Part shown: positions 37,169 through 45,290 of the stretch, in pieces
How positions within the stretch are numbered: position 1 is the first letter of the stretch
How the letters are laid out: the number at the start of each line of letters is the position of its first letter
Source: Dolichospermum sp. LEGE 00240
GTDB lineage: Bacteria > Cyanobacteriota > Cyanobacteriia > Cyanobacteriales > Nostocaceae
Length of the DNA stretch: 64,000 nt
Direction of reading: 5' to 3'
Assembly: GCF_015207875.1 (NCBI RefSeq)
Contig: NZ_JADEVZ010000017.1
Location: forward strand, 1-64,000
Notes under the pieces: generated by a model
Seen by the model: the letters and a program-made list of their open reading frames with translations, nothing else
Database searches by the model: none
Told to the model about the DNA's origin: nothing
Made by a program: the position numbers and the translations under genes

Positions 37169-37353
37169 TTTGATAACCTCACACACACAAAATTTAAGGC
37201 AGTCCGAAATCATCAATAATTTCGGACTTACCATAGGAAAGATCAAGGAACTTCTCAGATAGAAATTTTCGGTAATAGGTCTATTGAGACTGGTTTTGTA
37301 TTCTTACTGACACGAAAGCCTATAGTAGCAACTAAATTACCCTATGTTATATA

Positions 37354-37381
37354 ATCCGGTAATTTGGTCAAGTTACTGTAG
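37354..37381. promoter_or_regulatory. Sulfur-regulon operator-like palindrome (site 7)
   Basis: AATCCGGTA-N12-TACTGTAG with inner ATTTGGTCAAGT. Strong right half and CGGTA left half. It lies between the porin and aldo/keto reductase genes, nearer to the porin (about 190 bases from its ATG). Confidence 0.78.
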
Positions 37382-37523
37382 TTAATCTGTTATAGATAGC
37401 AGTATTTCACAAAAAATCTAGAATTTGAGTATTGGTGGATACATTTTTGATAATTTTAAATTAATTGCTACAAAGGGTTGTATATCTAAAATTTATATGA
37501 TAGTATGCCTTTTCAGGTATTAA

Positions 37524-37551
37524 CTCCGTTAAATCAGTAGATTTAGTGTAG
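37524..37551. promoter_or_regulatory. Sulfur-regulon operator-like palindrome (site 8)
   Basis: CTCCGTTA-N12-TAGTGTAG with inner AATCAGTAGATT, followed by TTT. It lies about 67 bases before the aldo/keto reductase ATG and is the second site in this divergent region. Confidence 0.68.
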
Positions 37552-37617
37552 TTTGATGAAATAGTGATATTTTTAGTTTTTGTAGGAAAATGGAATCAGG
37601 AGAATCATTTAAACATT

Positions 37618-38658
37618 ATGAAATACAACCAACTTGGTGCAAGCGACCTCAATGTTTCAGAAATTTGCTTGGGAACTATGACCTATGGGCATCAAAATAC
37701 TATTGAGGATGCACATGAGCAACTTGACTATGCTGTTACCCAAGGGATAAATTTCCTAGATGCGGCAGAAATGTATCCGGTCCCTCCTCGTGGTGAAACC
37801 CAAGGGAAAACTGAGGCTTATATTGGTGAATGGTTGAAGAAACAGCAACGAGATAAATTAATTGTAGCTACTAAGATTGCTGGTCCGGGTCGTCCTTTTT
37901 CTTGGTTGAGGGGTGGAAATAATAAAGTTGACCGTGATAATATTACACAGGCAGTAAATGATAGTTTGCAGAGATTACAAACCGATTATATAGATTTGTA
38001 TCAAATTCATTGGCCTGATCGTTATGTTCCGACATTTGGACAAACAAGTTATAATCCAGAATCAGAAAGGGAAACTGTGCCTATTGCGGAACAGTTACAG
38101 GCTTTTGCTGATGTGATTAAAGCTGGGAAGATTCGCTATTTGGGTTTAAGTAATGAAACGCCTTGGGGAGTAAGTGAGTTTGTTCGCATTGCTAATGATT
38201 TGGGATTACCTAAAGTTGTGACAACTCAAAATGCTTACAATTTATTAAATCGTAATTTTGAATCAGGTTTAGCTGAGGTTTACCGTTATACAGATGTGGG
38301 TTTATTGGCTTATAGTCCCTTGGGTTTTGGGTTTTTGACTGGTAAATACATAGAGAATCAACAGTTAGAAAATACGAGAATAACTCTATTTCCAGGTTTT
38401 GGACAACGGTATTTGAAACCTAATGTCCAAGAAGCAGTTAAGGCTTATGTGGAGATTGCTAAGAAGTATAATCTCTCACCTGCTCAATTAGCGATCGCCT
38501 TTGTTAAAAGTCGCTGGTTTGTGAAAAGTACAATTATTGGCGCAACAACTTTGGCACAATTGCAGGAAAATATAGATAGTGTCAATGTGGTTTTAGATAA
38601 AGAGATTTTTGCAGAAATAGATGCAATTCACACTCGTTATCCTAATCCAGCACCTTAA
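37618..38658 (+). CDS. Aldo/keto reductase (Tas-like)
   Basis: NADPH-dependent (beta/alpha)8 oxidoreductase of 346 residues. It has LGTMTYGHQNTIEDAHEQLD at the start, the catalytic Asp-Tyr pair in FLDAAEMYP, Lys in IVATKIAG and His in LYQIHWPDRY. Tas and the potassium-channel beta subunit are close relatives in length and motif. It could reduce aldehydes released by SsuD-type desulfonation; this is inference based on the shared operator (site 8) upstream. Confidence 0.9.
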   Translation: MKYNQLGASDLNVSEICLGTMTYGHQNTIEDAHEQLDYAVTQGINFLDAAEMYPVPPRGETQGKTEAYIGEWLKKQQRDKLIVATKIAGPGRPFSWLRGGNNKVDRDNITQAVNDSLQRLQTDYIDLYQIHWPDRYVPTFGQTSYNPESERETVPIAEQLQAFADVIKAGKIRYLGLSNETPWGVSEFVRIANDLGLPKVVTTQNAYNLLNRNFESGLAEVYRYTDVGLLAYSPLGFGFLTGKYIENQQLENTRITLFPGFGQRYLKPNVQEAVKAYVEIAKKYNLSPAQLAIAFVKSRWFVKSTIIGATTLAQLQENIDSVNVVLDKEIFAEIDAIHTRYPNPAP

Positions 38659-38681
38659 CCAGGTTTTGTAAAAAAATATAA

Positions 38682-38864
38682 AGAGGGTGTTTTAAAAGTT
38701 TCCGGCGATTATAAATCGCTACTACACAAACAAATTCCACCTGCGTGGACTAACGAAAAATTAAGAGTTTGAAACCCATGTTCGCGTAGCGTTCCGCAGG
38801 AATAGATGGGTTTTGTCTGTGTAGCCGCGACTTCTAGTCGCCAAAGCTTTTCAAACATCCTCTT
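38682..38864. mobile_element. MITE-like element with IS5-type ends
   Basis: Left AGAGGGTGTTTTAAAAGTTT and right AAAGCTTTTCAAACATCCTC are inverted repeats that stay similar for about 44 bases (CGGCGATTATAAATCGC against GGCGACTAGAAGTCGC). The ends match the terminal repeat of the IS at the left edge of the window (about 305-327). No coding capacity. Ends 10 bases before the ATG of the threonine-dehydratase-like gene. A decayed relative is at about 54305-54425. Confidence 0.78.
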
Positions 38865-38874
38865 AGAAAAAACA

Positions 38875-39888
38875 ATGTTATTATCTGATTCTGTTACTAT
38901 TACTGATGTAGAAGCAGCACAAAAAAGGCTTTTAGGTATTGCTCATCAAACACCAGTAATTACCTCGAATACCGTCAATGAACTGACTCAAAGCCAAGTA
39001 TTTTTTAAATGCGAAAACTTTCAACGGACAGGAGCATTTAAGTTTCGTGGTGCTTATAATGCCTTAGTCCAATTATCAGCCAAGCAGAAAATCAAAGGGG
39101 TAATTACCTATTCTTCAGGAAATCATGGACAAGCGATAGCGAAGCGCTGCTGCTTTCAGCAGGTCGCTCTTGCTGGCAAATTACTCAATATTCCCACTAT
39201 TGTAGTTATGCCTGATGATGCACCGATAGTCAAACAAACTGCAACTCGCGCTTATGGTGCTGAAGTCATTTTGTATAACCGTGACACAACTAACCGGGCA
39301 AAATTAACCAAAACTCTTGCAGCAGAACGCGAATTAACTTTAATTCCACCCTATGATCATCCTCATATAATTGCTGGACAAGGTACAACTGCACTAGAAC
39401 TAGTTCAAGAAGTGGGACAACTAGACTACTTATTAGTATGTTGCGGTGGTGGTGGATTAATTTCTGGTTGTGCAGTTGCGACAAAAGCAGTCTTACCTAA
39501 TTGTAAAATAATCGGTGTAGAACCGGAACTAGCTGATGATGCTACTCGTTCCTTTTATACCAAAACCCTGCAAATTGTCCATAATCCCCATACCATTGCT
39601 GATGGTGTACGAACTCCCAGTTTGGGTAAAATCACCTTTCCCCTAGTCTTGCGATACGTGGATGATATGGTGACAGTATCGGATGCAGGCATAATTCGCA
39701 TTATGTTCTTGATTTGGGAACGCTTAAAAATCGTTGTTGAACCTACCGGAGTTATAGCTGCAACAGCATTATTAGAAGGTGTATTTAAAGCGCCGGGTGC
39801 GAGAATTGGCGTAATTATTAGTGGTGGAAATGTAGATTTATTGCAAGTTAGTCAATTAAAGCAACTTAATCATCTTTTGCATTACTAG
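38875..39888 (+). CDS. Threonine dehydratase/serine racemase-like PLP enzyme with an in-frame repeat insertion
   Basis: PLP fold-type II enzyme of 337 residues. PLP lysine is Lys56 in AFKFRGAYNA; the substrate loop SSGNHGQ is at about 80-86; CCGGGGLISG binds the phosphate. Family members deaminate threonine or serine or racemise serine. Directly after SSGNHGQAI the sequence has nine extra residues (about KRCCFQQVA) encoded by 39138-39164, a short dispersed repeat also found at about 22899. Without it the text would read GQAIALAGKLL across a HIP1 site. The frame stays open, but the insert sits at the helix next to the cofactor, so activity is uncertain. The start is the ATG at 38875, after the MITE. 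Confidence 0.85.
   Translation: MLLSDSVTITDVEAAQKRLLGIAHQTPVITSNTVNELTQSQVFFKCENFQRTGAFKFRGAYNALVQLSAKQKIKGVITYSSGNHGQAIAKRCCFQQVALAGKLLNIPTIVVMPDDAPIVKQTATRAYGAEVILYNRDTTNRAKLTKTLAAERELTLIPPYDHPHIIAGQGTTALELVQEVGQLDYLLVCCGGGGLISGCAVATKAVLPNCKIIGVEPELADDATRSFYTKTLQIVHNPHTIADGVRTPSLGKITFPLVLRYVDDMVTVSDAGIIRIMFLIWERLKIVVEPTGVIAATALLEGVFKAPGARIGVIISGGNVDLLQVSQLKQLNHLLHY
39138..39164 (+). repeat. 27-base repeat insertion inside a coding sequence at a HIP1 site
   Basis: Removing 27 bases restores GCGATCGC followed by TCTTGCTGG, giving the conserved helix. The inserted AGCGAAGCGCTGCTGC core recurs in the MITE at 22816-23018. The length is a multiple of three so the gene frame is kept. Confidence 0.75.
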
Positions 39889-39953
39889 ATAAATAATTAT
39901 CTAACTACTTGATCTTTTCCAAATTGACATGGTAGTCTGTGTTTATATTTAAT

Positions 39954-39981
39954 CTACGGTTTTTCAATAAGCTTACCGTAG
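39954..39981. promoter_or_regulatory. Sulfur-regulon operator-like palindrome (site 9)
   Basis: CTACGGTT-N12-TACCGTAG with inner TTTCAATAAGCT; the outer arms AATCTACGGT and ACCGTAGTTT are almost perfectly paired. It lies about 67 bases before the methyltransferase ATG at 40048. Confidence 0.8.
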
Positions 39982-40047
39982 TTTTAGTTATAGTGATAAA
40001 AGACACTGTTGAGAATCTGAATTTTTAGCAATCGGGAATCTTCTTTT

Positions 40048-40704
40048 ATGCCAAAAGATTGGTTAGAATGGCACGATCTTTACAATAGCGAACCAAAATT
40101 ACAGCAGCGTCTAGAAATCGTGCGGGAATATATTTCCTATAGTTTAGATAACTCCCCAACAGGGGCTATTCGGGTAGTTAGTGCTTGCGCTGGTGATGGG
40201 CGAGATTTATTAGGAACTTTAGCAAATCATCCCCGTACTAAAGATGTATATGCAAGATTAGTAGAAATCAATCCTGAGTTAGTTGAACGTGGACGTGCAA
40301 CTATAGAATCATTGGGTCTAACAAAACAAATTGAGTTTATCAATGGTGATGCTACTGCTACTGATAATTATGTAGGAGCAGTACCAGCAGATATTGTGAT
40401 TGTTTGTGGTATTTTTGGCAATTTAGCTGATGAAAATGAACTCAATCGTTTATTAGGGAATTTGAGCTTTCTGAGTAAAAAACGTGCTTTTGTTCTCTGG
40501 ACTCGTGGAAATTCTAACGGTATTGCTTACTCAGAAACCGTGCGTAAATACTTCCGTGATTTTGGATTTGAGGAAGTTAACTTTAAACTCACAGCAACAG
40601 GAGATATGGGAGTAGGGATTCATCGTTATTTAGGTGAAAATCTACCTACACCCAAAGAAGAAAAACTATTTGTATTTTCTGGCGTTCCAAATAAGGCGAG
40701 GTAA
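40048..40704 (+). CDS. Class I SAM-dependent methyltransferase-like protein
   Basis: Protein of 218 residues with a Rossmann-type SAM site: RVVSACAGDGRDLLG (motif I, about 41-55), an acidic end of the second strand in RLVEINPEL, and FINGDAT (motif III). It lacks features that would tell its substrate. It is the first gene of a tight operon with a GST and a DUF442 protein (3 and 27 base gaps) behind operator site 9. It might methylate a thiol or small metabolite from organosulfur breakdown; this is a guess from context. Confidence 0.82.
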   Translation: MPKDWLEWHDLYNSEPKLQQRLEIVREYISYSLDNSPTGAIRVVSACAGDGRDLLGTLANHPRTKDVYARLVEINPELVERGRATIESLGLTKQIEFINGDATATDNYVGAVPADIVIVCGIFGNLADENELNRLLGNLSFLSKKRAFVLWTRGNSNGIAYSETVRKYFRDFGFEEVNFKLTATGDMGVGIHRYLGENLPTPKEEKLFVFSGVPNKAR

Positions 40705-40707
40705 GAA

Positions 40708-41919
40708 ATGGCCATTGCAAGCACTACCATATCCAGTTGGGATCAATTATTAGAAACTGCTCGACAAAATACCCCCGCCCGTCGAGTTAAAAGACCAGGA
40801 CAAGCACCTTCTACTGCTCCTATTCCTAGCAGTTTACATAAACTTTCCCCGGAGAAAAAACCGCCAGTATTGTTATATAGAGATAGTAACTCTTGGTGTC
40901 CTTTTTGTGAAAGAGTTTGGTTTGCCTTAGAAGAAAAACAAATTCCCTTTGAAACAGAATTTATTGATCTGAGTAATAAACCGAAATGGTACACAGATTT
41001 AGTGCCAACAACCCTTGTCCCCGCAGCAAATATTGAGGGCAAATTCGTTTATGAATCAAAAGATATTCTTTTAGAATTGGAAGAACACTTTGGCGAAACG
41101 TTGTTACCAGAAGATCCAGAAGAAAATGCTCTGGCTAGACAATGGGTTGAAGATGCAGAAACTAACGGTTTTCGGGATATTGCCTATAAATTCTTGAGAC
41201 AACCTCCAGAAGATGCCAAAGAATTAGCAAATTTACAGGCAGAATTTGAAGCTAAATTAGATGAAATTGAAAAAACTTTAGGGAGATATCCAAAACCCTA
41301 TTTTTTATCAACATTTAGCCTGGTAGATATTATGTATAGTCCCCATTTAGATAGATTGGCGGCTAATTTACCAGTATATAGAGGATATCACATCAAAGGA
41401 AATCCTCGTTTTCCTCTCATTAATGTTTGGTTTGCAGCACTTAAAAAACGTCCTGCTTACAACAGAGTTAAATCAGACAATATTACTAATAATTTACTTT
41501 TACGCCGTAGATTTGGCGTAGAACCTATTGGTAATCCCTTGCCTTTAGATTTATTTGATGCTGAATTTATTGAATATCGGGCTGAAGCAGCAGAAAGATT
41601 AAGTGATAATCGAGAAGTTGCTATTGGCGATATTCTCAAAAATTCTGGAGTTCAATCTTTAGGTGATATCTCAATAATCAAAGAAATTGTTGATTTTCAC
41701 CTCAGACTATTAGCTGATTATCTTCTGAATGGTAATAACGAACTATTACTGGGAGGAAGAACAGGTGGAAAAGAAAGTATAGATCCCATTATCGCGGCTA
41801 CTGGGGCTATTACGCTGGCTTATGTAAGAAATAGAATTTGTGCGCCACGAGATATGAGTGCTGGTGCTGCAACTGCATTACGAGCCGCAGCAGATAAGGT
41901 TTTGGCATCTATTTATTGA
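40708..41919 (+). CDS. Glutathione S-transferase-like protein with CPFC motif and long C-terminal extension
   Basis: Protein of 403 residues. The thioredoxin-fold part (about 50-135) has NSWCPFCERVWFALEEKQIP and the cis-Pro loop LVPTTLVPA, then the helical GST domain to about 260. A further 140 residues, partly helical, are not part of the standard GST and I do not recognise them. The CPFC centre suggests a redox-type (omega/glutaredoxin-like) transferase that removes glutathione. It starts 3 bases after the methyltransferase. Confidence 0.83.
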   Translation: MAIASTTISSWDQLLETARQNTPARRVKRPGQAPSTAPIPSSLHKLSPEKKPPVLLYRDSNSWCPFCERVWFALEEKQIPFETEFIDLSNKPKWYTDLVPTTLVPAANIEGKFVYESKDILLELEEHFGETLLPEDPEENALARQWVEDAETNGFRDIAYKFLRQPPEDAKELANLQAEFEAKLDEIEKTLGRYPKPYFLSTFSLVDIMYSPHLDRLAANLPVYRGYHIKGNPRFPLINVWFAALKKRPAYNRVKSDNITNNLLLRRRFGVEPIGNPLPLDLFDAEFIEYRAEAAERLSDNREVAIGDILKNSGVQSLGDISIIKEIVDFHLRLLADYLLNGNNELLLGGRTGGKESIDPIIAATGAITLAYVRNRICAPRDMSAGAATALRAAADKVLASIY

Positions 41920-41946
41920 TTTTATTTCACCCAAAGAGGAATTAAA

Positions 41947-42387
41947 ATGACTGATTTAAAAAAGGTTAATGATAATTTGAGTATTGCTGGACAAATTTCT
42001 GCTGAGGAATTAAGAAAATTAGCAATTGAGGGTTTTAAATCAGTTTTGAATTTACGTGATCCTGATGAAAATGGTTTTTTCCATGATGAAAAGCAAGAAG
42101 CACAAATTGTAGGCTTAGAATATACAAATATTCCCTTAAATTCTCAAGCACCAAATCAGAAATTAACAGCACAAGCCATTCAAGCTGTGGAGAACTTACC
42201 TAAACCAATTTTAATTCACTGTGCTGGTGGTGCAAGAGCGGGGGGAATAGCCTTAATTGCAGAAGCAATTCAAGCAGGTTTAACTTATGAACAAATTGCT
42301 CAAAAAGCTAATGAATTGGGCATTAATTTAGAACAGCCACATCTCAAGCAATTTCTATTAGAAAAATTTGCAGCTAGACAAAATTAA
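41947..42387 (+). CDS. DUF442/beta-lactamase-hydrolase-like phosphatase
   Basis: Protein of 146 residues with a tyrosine-phosphatase-like fold. The P-loop is HCAGGARAGGIAL (C-x5-R), and the N-terminal ADDLKKVNDNLSIAGQ-type region and AIEGFKSVLNLRD match the DUF442 family. Members are found fused or linked to persulfide dioxygenases, so a role in sulfide or persulfide metabolism is possible. Last gene of the methyltransferase-GST operon. Confidence 0.82.
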   Translation: MTDLKKVNDNLSIAGQISAEELRKLAIEGFKSVLNLRDPDENGFFHDEKQEAQIVGLEYTNIPLNSQAPNQKLTAQAIQAVENLPKPILIHCAGGARAGGIALIAEAIQAGLTYEQIAQKANELGINLEQPHLKQFLLEKFAARQN

Positions 42388-42405
42388 GTTGTAGGCTTTG
42401 GCGCA

Positions 42406-42511
42406 TATAGCAATTCCCATTCAAGTCAGGTACAAGCGTTAATAATCAAACGCAGATGGACGCAGATAAACGCAGATAATTTTGTACTTCATTAGACTAG
42501 GAAATGCTATT
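42406..42511. mobile_element. MITE-like element, TATAGC family, copy 1
   Basis: TATAGCAATTCCCATTCAAG opens it and a TAGGAAATGCTATTA closes it as an inverted repeat. Inside are CGCAGATGGACGCAGATAAA and AATTTTGTACTTCATTA. A longer copy with a further repeat inserted is at 59906-60050, and a fragment is at 49512-49552. Confidence 0.7.
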
Positions 42512-42597
42512 AATAAAAATTAAAAATCTACAACCTTGCTTCTTTCCTCGAAATACATTAATCAATCCCCTGGGTAAATTTATCAAGTACAATTTCT

Positions 42598-43398
42598 ATG
42601 AGTTTAGAACTAAATCTATCAGGTAAAACAGCAATTGTTACAGGTGGTAGTGCCGGAATTGGATTAGCTACCGCCAAAGGTTTATATAGTGAAGGTGTGA
42701 ATGTAGTTATTGCTGCTCGCAACCAAAAAAGACTTGATCAAGCAGTAATTGATATTCAATCCTTAGATGATACAAATGCTAAAGTTATTGGTGTGAGTGC
42801 CGATTTAACTAAAGCAGAAGATATTGAAAAAGTTGTTTCTACAACATTAGAACAATTTGGAAAAATTGATATCTTGATTAATAATGCTGGTTCAGCCCGT
42901 GCAGGGTCATTTTTAGAATTAAGTGATGAAGCATTTTTAGATGCTTGGAATTTAAAACTTTTGGGTTACATTCGCTTTGTGAGAGCCGTTGTACCTCATC
43001 TAAAAAAACAGGGTGATGGACGCATTGTTAATATTATCGGTGGTGCTGGACGGACACCCCGCCCTAATTTCCTACCAGGAGGAACAACAAATGCTGCATT
43101 GCTAAACTTTACACGAGGCATTTCTAAAGAATTAGCCCAAGATAATATTAGAATTAATGCCATTTCTCCAGGATTAACAGACACAGAAAGAGCCAAAACT
43201 TTAGCTGTGCAAAATGCCGAAAGTTTGGGTATTACTGTGGATGAATATAAAGCCCAAGCAGTGAAATCAATCCCTTTAAGAAAAATCGTCAAACCTGAAG
43301 AAATTGCAGCTTTAGCATTGTTTTTAGTTTCTGATTTAGCTGCTTCTATCACTGGTGCAGAAATTCAAGTTGATGGAGGCAGTACACCAGGAGTTTAA
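42598..43398 (+). CDS. SDR-family oxidoreductase lacking the usual Tyr-Lys pair
   Basis: Short-chain dehydrogenase of 266 residues. The cofactor site TGGSAGIG (about 14-21) and NNAGSA are intact, and the C-terminal GAEIQVDGGS is normal. At the active site, where YxxxK is expected, it has FLPGGTTNAALLNF, so Tyr and Lys are replaced by Gly and Asn. Related SDRs with GG-x-x-N are, as far as I remember, common, but their catalysis is unclear. It stands alone between the DUF442 operon and the AprA-like gene. Confidence 0.83.
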   Translation: MSLELNLSGKTAIVTGGSAGIGLATAKGLYSEGVNVVIAARNQKRLDQAVIDIQSLDDTNAKVIGVSADLTKAEDIEKVVSTTLEQFGKIDILINNAGSARAGSFLELSDEAFLDAWNLKLLGYIRFVRAVVPHLKKQGDGRIVNIIGGAGRTPRPNFLPGGTTNAALLNFTRGISKELAQDNIRINAISPGLTDTERAKTLAVQNAESLGITVDEYKAQAVKSIPLRKIVKPEEIAALALFLVSDLAASITGAEIQVDGGSTPGV

Positions 43399-43410
43399 GG
43401 AGTTTAAAAA

Positions 43411-43446
43411 GATGTTTGTAAAACTAAAATCTTTTAAAACATCCTC
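43411..43446. repeat. Short inverted repeat resembling IS5-type MITE ends
   Basis: AGATGTTTGTAAAACT and AATCTTTTAAAACATCCT can pair imperfectly, and each resembles the GAGGATGTTTGAAAAGC end of the element at 38682-38864. It may be the scar of two ends joined, or a transcription stop after the SDR gene. Confidence 0.45.
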
Positions 43447-43487
43447 ATTTTCAGAAAATATCAACCTTACAAAAAAGAGGAATTTCT

Positions 43488-45113
43488 ATGACTCAAAAAC
43501 AATTATTTTCCCAAGATAGCGATGTTGATCAAACTTTATTAGCTGATGTATTAGTAATTGGTGGTGGACCGGCTGGTACTTGGTCTGCGTGGAGTGCTGC
43601 TAACTGTGGTGCAAAAGTGGTCTTAGTAGATAAAGGCTATTGTGGCACAAGTGGCTGTGCTGCTGCATCAGGTAACGGTGTGTGGTATGTTCCACCAGAA
43701 CCCGACAGTCGAGAAGCAGCAATGGCTTCTAGGGAAGCTTTAGGAGGATTTTTATCTAGCCGTGATTGGATGCAACGGGTACTAGATCAAACTTATGCGA
43801 ACGTCAACCAACTAGCTGACTGGGGTTATCCCTTTCCTACGGATGAAGAAGGTAGACCCTATCGGCGCAGTCTGCAAGGTCCAGAATATATGCGTTTGAT
43901 GCGGCAACAAATAAAACGGGCAGGAGTGAAAATTTTAGATCACAGTCCGGCTTTGCAGTTGTTGGTAGATGCCGAAGGTGCTGTAGCTGGGGCGACAGGG
44001 GTTAACCGGCAGACTGGTAAAAAGTGGGTTGTGCGATCGCATTCAGTGATCATTGCTACCGGAGGCTGTGCTTTCTTGAGTAAGGCCTTGGGTTGCAATG
44101 TGCTAACAGGGGATGGATATCTCATGGCAGCCGAAGCGGGTGCAGATATGTCGGGAATGGAGTTTTCCAACGCCTATGGCATCGCACCTGCTTTTTCTTC
44201 TGTAACTAAAACCCTATTCTATAATTGGGCAACTTTCACTTACGAAGATGGTACACCTATCCCCGGTGCTGGTTCGCAAAAAGGGCGTTCTGTCATTGCC
44301 GAAACCTTGATAACTCAGCCTGTTTATTGCATCATAGACAAAGCCTCAGAAGAACTGCGGGTGACAATGCGTTTATCTCAACCCAATTTCTTCCTACCTT
44401 TTGATCGTGCAGGTATTGATCCCTTTACTCAACGTTTCCCTGTAACTCTGCGTTTAGAAGGAACAGTCCGGGGTACAGGTGGCATCAGAATCACTGATTA
44501 TACTTGTGCTACTTCAGTCAGTGGACTTTATGCTGCTGGTGATGCAGCCACAAGAGAATTAATTTGTGGTGGTTTTACTGGTGGCGGTAGTCATAACGCA
44601 GCTTGGGCGCTATCTTCAGGGTATTGGGCAGGACAGTCTGCCGCTACATACTCCCATAATTTAGGTGTGCAAGCCAACCAAAGACCAGTTCAAGCTGTAG
44701 GTGGTGTAGGATTTATCTCTGGTAGTGAAAAACAAATTCACAGTGAAGACATCATCAAAGCCACTCAAGCGGAAGTTTTTCCATACAATCGCAATTATTT
44801 CCGTAATGAACAAACTTTAACAGAATCATTGCACAGATTACATTCTCTCTGGGATGAAATTCGCAATAGTCAAGTTGCAGATAATAGTAATATTATCCGT
44901 ACAAGGGAAGCTGCGGGAATGGTAGCTACCGCCAGATGGATGTATAGCAGTGCCTTGGAACGCAAAGAAACACGCGGAATGCACAAACATTTAGATTATC
45001 CACAACAGGATACTAACCAACAACATCATTTAATTAGTGGTGGTTTGGATCAAGTTTGGGTAAAAGTTGCACCTATCCAGGATACAAAAGCAAAAGAACT
45101 TGTAACTGTTTAA
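43488..45113 (+). CDS. AprA/fumarate-reductase-like FAD flavoprotein (first copy)
   Basis: FAD protein of 541 residues with the Rossmann motif ADVLVIGGGPAGTWSAWSAA at about 19-38 and the second FAD motif VSGLYAAGDAATRELICGGF near 340. It belongs to the fumarate-reductase/succinate-dehydrogenase/adenylylsulfate-reductase flavoprotein superfamily. A small 8Fe-8S ferredoxin follows at 45291, giving the AprA plus AprB-like order. Ribosome site AGAGGA precedes the ATG. Cyanobacteria do not use APS reductase for dissimilation, and the gene is among sulfonate genes, so it may reduce or oxidise an organosulfur compound. The reaction is unknown. Confidence 0.85.
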   Translation: MTQKQLFSQDSDVDQTLLADVLVIGGGPAGTWSAWSAANCGAKVVLVDKGYCGTSGCAAASGNGVWYVPPEPDSREAAMASREALGGFLSSRDWMQRVLDQTYANVNQLADWGYPFPTDEEGRPYRRSLQGPEYMRLMRQQIKRAGVKILDHSPALQLLVDAEGAVAGATGVNRQTGKKWVVRSHSVIIATGGCAFLSKALGCNVLTGDGYLMAAEAGADMSGMEFSNAYGIAPAFSSVTKTLFYNWATFTYEDGTPIPGAGSQKGRSVIAETLITQPVYCIIDKASEELRVTMRLSQPNFFLPFDRAGIDPFTQRFPVTLRLEGTVRGTGGIRITDYTCATSVSGLYAAGDAATRELICGGFTGGGSHNAAWALSSGYWAGQSAATYSHNLGVQANQRPVQAVGGVGFISGSEKQIHSEDIIKATQAEVFPYNRNYFRNEQTLTESLHRLHSLWDEIRNSQVADNSNIIRTREAAGMVATARWMYSSALERKETRGMHKHLDYPQQDTNQQHHLISGGLDQVWVKVAPIQDTKAKELVTV

Positions 45114-45115
45114 TT

Positions 45116-45253
45116 GTAGGTTGGGTTGACGCAAGGAAACCCAACATGATTACAACTTGAATTGAACGCAGATGGACACAGATAAAGATGGATTAATCAA
45201 GGGATTTCAGGATTATGTGCAGCCTCACATAAAATTGGTATAACCCAACCTAC
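45116..45253. repeat. TAGGTTGGGTT repeat copy between flavoprotein and ferredoxin
   Basis: Starts GTAGGTTGGGTTGACGCAAG and ends TAACCCAACCTAC, with an unrelated CGCAGATGGACACAGATAAA repeat and a CAGGATT sequence inside. It separates the flavoprotein and ferredoxin genes, which probably were closer before insertion. Confidence 0.65.
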
Positions 45254-45290
45254 ATCAATATAAATTTTGGATCAATTTTGGTTTTTTATT

